DNA of 64,000 nucleotides from Candidatus Pseudomonas phytovorans. GTDB taxonomy: Bacteria; Pseudomonadota; Gammaproteobacteria; Pseudomonadales; Pseudomonadaceae. The stretch covers positions 2,826,001 through 2,890,000 of the forward strand of contig CP119325.1 in the NCBI GenBank assembly GCA_029202525.1, given 5' to 3'. The notes under the pieces are model-generated. The model was not told where the DNA came from and made no database searches. It saw nothing but the letters and a program-made list of their open reading frames with translations. Of this stretch, positions 58,301 to 64,000 are shown one piece after another. Every line of letters begins with the position of its first letter. The first letter of the stretch is position 1. Position numbers and translations under genes: made by a program.

Positions 58301-59686
58301 GTGAAAATGAGTGGCGTAAATTTTGAGCCTTCAGTTGTAAGTCTTTTTGCTGGATGCGGTGGTTTGGACATCGGCTTTAAAGAGCTAGGTTTCGATCTTA
58401 TCTACGCTTGTGATAATGATCCTGCTGCTATCGCTACATATAAAGCTAATATCGATGAGCGGGCATATGTTAGAGATGTAAGGAGCGCCGAATTTCATAG
58501 TGATATGGAGTCATTGGGTTCTTGCGATGTGGTGCTCGGAGGTTTTCCATGTCAAGGCTTTTCTAAAGCTGGGCCTAAGCGCCAGAGTGATGACAGAAAT
58601 CTTCTTTACTTGGAAATGAAGTCTGCGGTAGAAAAATTGAGGCCTAAGATTTTCCTGGCTGAAAATGTAGATGGGTTGTCTCAAAATTTTAAAGGTTCAT
58701 TCTTGCAAACAATTGTGAATGAATTTAAAGCCGTTGGTTATGACGTCATCTACAAGTTATTCGATTCAGCAGCGTTTGGGGTGTCGCAGCATAGGCGCAG
58801 AATTTATTTTATCGGTGTCAGAGAAGATTTAGCAAGTGATTCATTTGTATGGCCGAAACCTACTAATGACGTAAAAAGCAGAAACGGTGAGTCGGCCATC
58901 TCCATGGATGCAGACTTATTTTCAGGAGGGCAGGGTAAGCTAGCTCCCGTCAAAACTATTTCTGATGCTATGTCCGACCTTGAGATGCTAGACGATTCAG
59001 TTGATGGACATAAGATAGCCAATAACTGGAAGCCAGATCTCCAGCTTATTTTTTCGAAGATAGGACCGGGCCAGAAGCTTTGCAATGTCAGGCATTCAGA
59101 TACCTCTGTGTATACTTGGCGCATACCTGATTACTTTGGTCCAGTGACTGAGAACGAAGTTAAGGTTCTTGAGGCCATAAGTAAAAATAGACGGCATAAA
59201 AAATATGGCACTATACCAAACGGAAATCCACTGCCGCTAGATGTGATTTCACACTTCTCAGGTGTCACTGAAGTTTATTCATGCGTCCGTAGCTTGCTAG
59301 AGAAAAACTACCTGAAAGAGATCTCTGGGAAGTTTGATCTCAAAGGAGCGATGTTCTGCTCAGGACTATACAAGCGACCGCTCTGGCATGCGCCCTCACC
59401 TACGGTATTGACTAATTTCCACAATCCGCGATATTTCTTGCATCCAAAATCTGATAGGCCTTTTTCTTTGAGAGAATGCGCTAGATTGCAAGGGTTTCCG
59501 GATGATTTCAAATTTGAGTTTTCTCAGGACACAATTAGTCTCGTAGACGGGTATCGTTTGGTAGGGAATGCAGTGTCGCCTCCCGTAGGGCGGGTTTTTG
59601 CGCAATCTATACACAGTTTTTTACTCAAGGAAGCGAATTTTGAAACTGCCAGCTGTCAGTCTAAGTCTCGAAGAAAAAGTTGCTGA
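58301..59686 (+). CDS. DNA (cytosine-5-)-methyltransferase
   Basis: A 461-residue C5 methyltransferase. In order: motif I SLFAGCGGLDIGF (about 14), motif IV GGFPCQGFS with catalytic Cys (about 83), motif VI AENVDG, motif VIII QHRRRIYFIG, then a variable target-recognition region (about 185-380) and motifs IX-X SLRECARLQGFPDDF and VDGYRLVGNAVSPPVG. The middle contains a winged-helix-like stretch (AISKNRRHKKYG...SLLEKNYLKEI) that is unusual. Start is the GTG at 58301 or ATG at 58307; neither has a strong ribosome site. It overlaps the next gene, probably its restriction partner. Target sequence is unknown. Confidence 0.92.
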   Translation: MKMSGVNFEPSVVSLFAGCGGLDIGFKELGFDLIYACDNDPAAIATYKANIDERAYVRDVRSAEFHSDMESLGSCDVVLGGFPCQGFSKAGPKRQSDDRNLLYLEMKSAVEKLRPKIFLAENVDGLSQNFKGSFLQTIVNEFKAVGYDVIYKLFDSAAFGVSQHRRRIYFIGVREDLASDSFVWPKPTNDVKSRNGESAISMDADLFSGGQGKLAPVKTISDAMSDLEMLDDSVDGHKIANNWKPDLQLIFSKIGPGQKLCNVRHSDTSVYTWRIPDYFGPVTENEVKVLEAISKNRRHKKYGTIPNGNPLPLDVISHFSGVTEVYSCVRSLLEKNYLKEISGKFDLKGAMFCSGLYKRPLWHAPSPTVLTNFHNPRYFLHPKSDRPFSLRECARLQGFPDDFKFEFSQDTISLVDGYRLVGNAVSPPVGRVFAQSIHSFLLKEANFETASCQSKSRRKSC

Positions 59687-61301
59687 GTTTGACTCTTGGA
59701 TCACTGCGTCAATTCAGCAGGTAACAAAAACTGACACCTATAGGCAAGAGCTTTCGAAGGTGTCCATTTTGCTCGAGTCGCTAGGCGCGGCAACGAATAG
59801 TTTCAATAGTCCTGAAGACTGTAATGCTGAAAAAATGGCGGTATATTGCGTGGCTGAAATCGAAAATATTATTTCGAAACAGTCAACAATTCACGATGCT
59901 CTAGTTGAGGCAAATGGTTTAGTTGACTCGCTAGTGTCTATGCTTTTTTTGGTTACGGGAAAGTCGGATAATAATAATAAATGTCAATTCCCTGTTTGGC
60001 TTAATACAGTCGAAGGCAAATCATCATTTCCCGTAGTTCGGTCTAGGCTTAACGGCAAAGTGCGATTTGAAAGCCAGGACCTTGGTCGTGTCATAAAGCA
60101 AGAAAGAATATGTAAGCTGATTTCAGATGCGTTGGTATTAGCCAGTGGTTATTCAGGGCCTATTGACTTGGAAGCTGAGGCGACATGGTTGTTGAAATGC
60201 TATATTAATAGCATTTTGGATTCTGAGGATTCCGTTGAGCAGCTTTGGGTGCTAGGTTATAGTTTCTTCAAGCTCCGGAGTGAAAATCCTGGTTTCGAGA
60301 AAAAGTTACTGTCGCCGATTGTAGCATTCAAAGTGCGCGGTTCCGTTGCCGCTCAGAGTGGGCACCTCCCTGAAAAAATTCTTCGTCGTTGCATGTCTAT
60401 GTGGGGACTGAAGGCCGGCGTCGACTACAATTTAGATGATGTTGTAATTGATGCTGGAGGTGTTCAGTCTGAAGTCCTTAAATCAGCAGCAACAGGCCTT
60501 GGTGAGGTAAGCGTTGGATTACAGGTCGTAGATGATTTGAAAGGTGATCCTACAAAAACTCGGGCATATGATTTCGTACTTCCCTACAATACGCCTGGAT
60601 GGTGTCAAAGTGTATTCATTCAGGCGCAATTTTATGCTGGAGATTCAGGGAGTGTCTCGCATAAAGTTGTAGATCAGACTCGGTCTTCGAGAGTTTTAAC
60701 GAGAGCTAAGTTTCCTAAAGCACTATTTGTGGAGTACTTGGATGGTGCCGGCTATTATTCGAGCTTGTTTCGAGACTTGAAGCATATGCTGGAGATGCCT
60801 TCGACTTTTGACTTCTTTCAAGTGAGAACGGTGCATACCAAACTGCGCCGGGTTCTTCAGGCATGCGGCTTTCTGACGCCGCTTGATTTTTCACATGCTT
60901 TGATGCGTGCGGGCTACTCTTATGATAATGCTCGCACTATCCTCCTGGATGAAGGATATGCTGAGGATGAAATCACGCGTTGCTTTACGCATTGTTTAGG
61001 CGAAGTGTTGTTTGCTGTCAAAAACAGCTTGATTGTGATTGAGCCCAGATTGCTGGTCAATTCTCGCAGAATTTTGTTGTTGGATTTGGTTTTGATTGAG
61101 GGCGTTTGTACACCACCTAAAGTTGGTGAGTTAAATATTTTTGCACCTGGAGGTAAAGCGAATACTCATATCTCGTTAGTTTCGGTTGCAAAGTTCTATG
61201 AGGGAGTAGTAGGTGACTCAACTAGTGCTGTGAAAAGATTTACTCAGGACCTAAGCTGGCTAAGTTCAAAGTCTCTTGTTAGGGTGAGTGCGGGGCGATA
61301 A
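59640..61301 (+). CDS. unknown protein coupled to the methyltransferase, candidate restriction endonuclease
   Basis: A 553-residue protein I do not recognise. A TTG at 59640 with AAGGAAG eight bases upstream is the best start, overlapping the methyltransferase by 47 bases; a longer frame from a TTG at 59598 exists. The first 250 residues are helical. The segment about 305-345 (AYDFVLPYN, then IQAQFYAGDSGSVSHK) has an Asp followed 17 residues later by Q-A-Q, which could be a variant PD-(D/E)XK core. Next comes KALFVEYLDGAGYYSSLFRDL (about 362), similar to a DGxG strand seen late in several type II endonucleases. Function as nuclease is inferred mainly from the overlap with a methylase. AT-rich; foreign composition. 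Confidence 0.6.
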   Translation: MKLPAVSLSLEEKVAEFDSWITASIQQVTKTDTYRQELSKVSILLESLGAATNSFNSPEDCNAEKMAVYCVAEIENIISKQSTIHDALVEANGLVDSLVSMLFLVTGKSDNNNKCQFPVWLNTVEGKSSFPVVRSRLNGKVRFESQDLGRVIKQERICKLISDALVLASGYSGPIDLEAEATWLLKCYINSILDSEDSVEQLWVLGYSFFKLRSENPGFEKKLLSPIVAFKVRGSVAAQSGHLPEKILRRCMSMWGLKAGVDYNLDDVVIDAGGVQSEVLKSAATGLGEVSVGLQVVDDLKGDPTKTRAYDFVLPYNTPGWCQSVFIQAQFYAGDSGSVSHKVVDQTRSSRVLTRAKFPKALFVEYLDGAGYYSSLFRDLKHMLEMPSTFDFFQVRTVHTKLRRVLQACGFLTPLDFSHALMRAGYSYDNARTILLDEGYAEDEITRCFTHCLGEVLFAVKNSLIVIEPRLLVNSRRILLLDLVLIEGVCTPPKVGELNIFAPGGKANTHISLVSVAKFYEGVVGDSTSAVKRFTQDLSWLSSKSLVRVSAGR

Positions 61302-61321
61302 ATTTATGGTTGCTCCGCATT

Positions 61322-61368
61322 TAGGATGGCTGAAATTATAAAATACGCTCGATATCCATCCTATATTT
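61322..61368 (+). terminator. possible terminator after the R-M-like genes
   Basis: TAGGATGG (61322-61329) pairs with CCATCCTA (61356-61363), followed by TATTTTT. It lies 20 bases after the stop codon; the loop is long (26 bases), so it is a moderate candidate. Confidence 0.45.
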
Positions 61369-61664
61369 TTGCCGATTTCGATTTTCAATGGCCTTTTTTA
61401 TTGGTGCGACGTAAACCAATGCAGTGGTGGAATTATGGTTGATTGGTGATTCAAGAACTCTTGATTCGCTATCATTGTCCGTTGATATATAGAGCATGAA
61501 TTGGATCTGTATTCTGCGATCGGCTCGCCATTACGCCCAGGGCGCTGAGCGTGTCCTCGGTGCCGCCTCCGCCCTGCAGCTAGAAGTACACGATAGAGCG
61601 TTGACTCAGAGCCTACGTAGATCTGCTTATCGATAAGCGCGCCATGAACCCCGCATTCGAAACG
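61369..61664. other. no gene seen; junction between AT-rich cassette and IS remnant
   Basis: No convincing coding frame. The first 130 bases keep the AT-rich composition of the cassette; from about 61510 GC rises and short stretches (AAGCGCGCCATGAACCC near 61636) match, inverted, the sequence at about 62360-62376 next to the IS66 fragment. It therefore contains the start of the decayed IS region. Confidence 0.5.
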
Positions 61665-61701
61665 GGCCGATGCTGTGCTCCGATTTTTCAGGAGCCCGTT
61701 T

Positions 61702-62110
61702 ACCATGATGCGACCCGGTACAGACAGGGGGGAGCGGCCTGATCGGGCAGTGATCCTTTTCAAGTACGCACCCAGCCTGGCTCAGGATGTGCCGAAGCGC
61801 CTACTTGATCGCTACCGCGGCTATCAAATGACGGACGATTACTCCGGCTATAATGGGGTGGGTGCGCGAGCAGGTGTTGAACGTTTGGGCTGCTGGGCGC
61901 ATGTGCGGCGCAAGTTCCTTGAAGCGCAGAGTGTGCAGCCCAAAGGCAAGACGGGGCGTACGGATGTCGCGTTAAAAATGATCGGTAAGCTCTATGGCAT
62001 CGAAACTGCCTACCGGCAAAAAAGCGATGATGTTCGTAAAAGAGCCCGGCAGGATATGAGTGTCCATGTCATGGGGCAGCTCAAGGCCTGGATGGAGACA
62101 GAAGCCGTTA
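61702..62110 (+). pseudogene. IS66 TnpC transposase fragment
   Basis: About 130 residues of the IS66 transposase core: RAVILFKYAPSLAQDVPKRLL, YRGYQMTDDYSGYN, the conserved RLGCWAHVRRKF with an active-site Asp in DDYSGYN, then KTGRTDVALKMIGKLYGIE. It is fused at the front to the first codons of tnpB (MMRP) and cut off near 62110, where the frame reads the antisense of the tnpB fragment. The N- and C-terminal parts are missing. Confidence 0.8.
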
Positions 62111-62295
62111 CGCTCCCAATAGAGGATCTTCACGCGGTTGCGTGGCTTGTTGAGGAACACGAAAAGCACCGGATCGAATAAGGCCACCTTGATATCGAGT
62201 TCCACCAAAGCGGCCAGTCCATCGATGGATTTTCGGAAGTCGGCAGGCTTGGGATAGAGGTAAACCTTTTCGACTTTGGCGTCGGGTCGCATCAT
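62095..62295 (-). pseudogene. IS66 Orf2 (TnpB) fragment
   Basis: About 65 residues of the IS66 TnpB accessory protein beginning at the double ATG (MMRPDAKVEKVYLYPKPADFR) through LAALVE and RNRVKILYWERNGF. The real protein is about 110-120 residues; the rest is replaced by antisense of the TnpC fragment. Non-functional. Confidence 0.8.
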
Positions 62296-62343
62296 GGTGA
62301 ACGGGCTCCTGAAAAATCGGAGCACAGCATCGGCCATCAACAA

Positions 62344-63142
62344 GCCGCTTTGAATGTTGGGTTCATGGCGCGCTTAGGGAAGACAGCGTCTTGTTCCCCG
62401 TTAGAGATTTGTGTCACCTGAACATCTCAAAGCAGGTGACGCAACGTGACACCCACCCCAGGCACTTCACGGTGACAGGTCTTCAGTATCTCGGGCTCTG
62501 GGCGCCTGGCCAGTCTTTATGGCTGTCCCTTGGGTCGTAACTGCGCCAGTTCGGCGGGCTGGGGACGACCGCGGGCGAAAATCTTTTCCTTTACCTGCAG
62601 CAGCGTACGGTGCAGCTGACCATCGCTTCGGACTCCGGCCCTTTCGGTGTGGTTCTGCAGTTTCGATCCAGCATCAGCGGCTTGATTCTCGGGGATTGCG
62701 GCAACAGCATCAGCGGTTCACCCGACAGTGCATTTTCGCAGATTGCTCGCCCCGGGACCTTTTCCGTCGGTGGCACTTTTTTATTTCCGTTGAGGCTACC
62801 TGTTGACCGTGGTGCCGAGCACCTTGACCAACTTTTTGTTGGGCGCCATGGACGCGCGAGCGTCCGGGCACCTGGCGCTATGGCTACAACATTGGCGGCG
62901 CGTCCATGTGGTCCGCTCCCGGGGGCACCGTGGCCAGCGCGGTTCCGGAGGGTGATGTGCTAGCGGGGGAATGGTCACTGGTCAAATCGCGATCCAAGCG
63001 GAGCTCTTGCGTTGCGAGTGACAAGCAGAACGGCTGCTTGGACTTTTAGGATCGCGATGTAGCTTGATCTCCTGTAGGAAAACGCTGAAAGTTGTTGCGG
63101 AATTTCCCGCAAGGACGCGCAGCCAGTGCCTCCTTGGTCAAG
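62344..63142. other. unassigned, probably decayed accessory sequence
   Basis: About 800 bases with no gene I can support. Short open frames exist (for example around 62610-62963, with VQLTIASDSGPFGVVLQF) but each is cut by stops and would need frameshifts to make one protein. Near its end a 10-bp inverted repeat ATCGCGATCC/GGATCGCGAT (62986-62995 and 63049-63058) could be a terminator stem or site. The composition is GC-rich again. Confidence 0.5.
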
Positions 63143-63158
63143 AAAAAAGGATGTGTAC

Positions 63159-63317
63159 GTGTATTACCCGACTTTACCTGATCAAAGCATGCAGACCTTC
63201 GAAGCTACGCAGGATCAGTTGTTGGAAAAGCGCCGTCCGTTGATCCAGGGCATATTGCACGGCGCCTCTGAGGTTCAAGTGGCGGAGTTTGGCCGGCTGC
63301 TGAGGACTCATGCATGA
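63159..63317 (+). CDS. short ORF coupled to the McrB-like gene
   Basis: A 52-residue protein (V-YYPTLPDQSMQTFEA...FGRLLRTHA). A GTG start at 63159 has AAAAGG eight bases upstream, and the TGA overlaps the next ATG (ATGA), so the two are translationally coupled. No family recognised; it may be a small partner of the following gene or a truncated remnant. Confidence 0.5.
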   Translation: MYYPTLPDQSMQTFEATQDQLLEKRRPLIQGILHGASEVQVAEFGRLLRTHA

Positions 63318-64000
63318 ATGAGCCCATCGAAGAGCGTCAGGCACTCTGGGAAAGCTTTTTACATCGCTGGCCGCTGGAAGCGCTGGAGAATATGAGGCTG
63401 GTGCAATACAGCCATTCGGGTGATCAGGACTGCTTCGTTTACTGGGTCGAAATATTGACTGAGTCGCTGGGTTCGATATGGGGCGGTTCTGCGTTTAAGT
63501 TCGGTGTCTACTCGCGACGTGACGAAACCGAAAAGGTCAGTGATAGCGAGCGATCCTATTCGACTAATTACGCGTGGTACAGCCAGTACGGGGCTACGGC
63601 CGACGAGGCTTTTGCTCAGGTACTTGGCCAGATCATGCTTATCGCCAACGCGGCTCGAGCCGGTGATCTGGACGCGGTGGAGCAGGCTCGATTGGGGCCA
63701 GCACTAAAATGGAAATTGGCTTTTTTGTACCAGCGCCCCGAGCAGCCATGCGTGCTGCCCATTTATGGTTTGCGGGTTCTGCGTGCTGCCACAAACCAGC
63801 CTAGTGCACTTTCTGCACCAGCATTACAGCGACAGCTGCTCGATGGGCGTGGCGATCAAAACATGTTTGCTTATGCCGACACCTGCTGGGCTACCGCTAA
63901 GTCTTGGCTGCAGCAGCAGGCAGTGGGCGAGCAGGCGCTGGCCTATTTCAACGAACAGCCTGAGCGTTTTGTTCCCATTAATACGACGCAGAAGGTCGCG
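63314..64000 (+). CDS. McrB-like AAA defence protein, N-terminal part (runs off window)
   Basis: At least 229 residues, open to the window end. The N-terminal block FVYWVEILTESLGSIWGGSAFKFGVYSRR, then YAWYSQYGATADEAFAQVLGQIMLIANAARAGDLDAVE and LGPALKWKLAFLYQ, matches my recollection of the N-terminal domain of McrB-like AAA ATPases that act with an McrC nuclease in methylation-dependent restriction. The AAA domain itself would lie beyond the window. It is coupled to a 52-residue ORF. The subfamily call is moderate. Confidence 0.6.
   Translation, partial: MNEPIEERQALWESFLHRWPLEALENMRLVQYSHSGDQDCFVYWVEILTESLGSIWGGSAFKFGVYSRRDETEKVSDSERSYSTNYAWYSQYGATADEAFAQVLGQIMLIANAARAGDLDAVEQARLGPALKWKLAFLYQRPEQPCVLPIYGLRVLRAATNQPSALSAPALQRQLLDGRGDQNMFAYADTCWATAKSWLQQQAVGEQALAYFNEQPERFVPINTTQKVA

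Larger units (their letters stand above)
61665..62335. mobile_element. scrambled IS66-family remnant with 53-bp inverted ends
   Basis: 61665-61717 and 62283-62335 are inverted copies (52 of 53 bases) of the sequence around an IS66 tnpB start, with MMRP encoded in each. Between them lie a tnpC fragment on the plus strand and a tnpB fragment on the minus strand that meet head-on near 62095-62115. Neither gene is complete, so it is a rearranged, inactive element. Weaker inverted similarity extends outside to about 61632 and 62376. Confidence 0.8.

Noticed and set aside
62519..63000. Short frames after the IS66 remnant as real genes
   Set aside because: They have no convincing start, would need frameshifts to join, and I recognise no domain; recorded as decayed or unassigned sequence.
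57928..64000. Classical integrative element with integrase and att repeats
   Set aside because: No integrase gene and no second copy of the tRNA-Pro 3' end are in the window; the far boundary is outside it.
1..64000. CRISPR array
   Set aside because: Repeats found are inverted REP-type pairs; no series of short direct repeats with regular spacers was seen.

Overview
The window looks like chromosome of a Pseudomonas putida-group bacterium. The evidence is the order thrS-infC-rpmI-rplT-pheS-pheT-ihfA-merR-like-tRNA-Pro, the ribose operon beside a periplasmic glutaminase-asparaginase, P. putida-style REP inverted repeats (GCGGGA/GTGGGAGCGG type) between genes, and the high GC and codon use of nearly every gene up to about 57.9 kb. 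This assignment comes from reading the sequence, not from a database search.

Layout. (1) 0.2-4.4 kb: a degenerate C39-like lipoprotein, a PuuB-like FAD oxidoreductase, two identical tRNA-Val(GAC) genes each with its own promoter and terminator, a SPOR-type lipoprotein, an HD-domain protein, and a small protein preceded by a perfect LexA-type box. (2) 4.5-13.4 kb: a LysR regulator divergent from a dicarboxylate/amino-acid symporter and a tandem-domain Asp/Glu racemase; then a GntR-controlled unit (UxaA/SuyAB-like lyase pair, DctA-like symporter, Ldh_2-type dehydrogenase). (3) 13.5-39.4 kb: a TonB-dependent receptor followed by an aromatic-amine catabolon. The tyramine-type upper part has an FAD amine oxidase, a RidA-like protein, a TynB-type ornithine-cyclodeaminase-fold protein, an MFS exporter, a porin, an aldehyde dehydrogenase, an APC permease and a FeaR-like regulator. 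The lower part is the homoprotocatechuate pathway: a two-component 4-hydroxyphenylacetate hydroxylase, the operon hpaG1-G2-E-D-F-X-H-I, hpaA, and two hpaR paralogues at the two ends. Together they would take tyramine or dopamine to (4-hydroxy)phenylacetaldehyde, 4-hydroxyphenylacetate, homoprotocatechuate, and finally pyruvate plus succinate semialdehyde. (4) 39.4-48.7 kb: a GNAT acetyltransferase, ansB, rbsBACRKD with an RbsR-type operator, and a secreted nucleoside hydrolase that would supply ribose. (5) 48.5-57.9 kb: small envelope proteins, a cold-shock protein, and the translation/IHF housekeeping cluster.

(6) 57.9-64.0 kb: after tRNA-Pro(GGG) the sequence becomes visibly AT-rich and accessory. 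It carries a small winged-helix gene divergent from a 5-methylcytosine methyltransferase, which overlaps a 553-residue protein of unknown family that I read as a candidate restriction endonuclease. A scrambled IS66 remnant follows, then about 0.8 kb of unassigned (probably decayed) sequence, and the start of an McrB-like gene that runs off the window. This tRNA-linked defence island is the best candidate for an undescribed system.

Regulatory reading adds several signals that are not gene-level. These are paired TTAA-N4-TTAA sites 20 bp apart before hpaG1 with a third before the first hpaR, a 34-bp imperfect palindrome before the feaR-like gene, a 14-bp motif shared by the hydroxylase and second hpaR upstream regions, an 18-bp perfect palindrome before the MFS gene, and an AUU start for infC decided by Shine-Dalgarno spacing.
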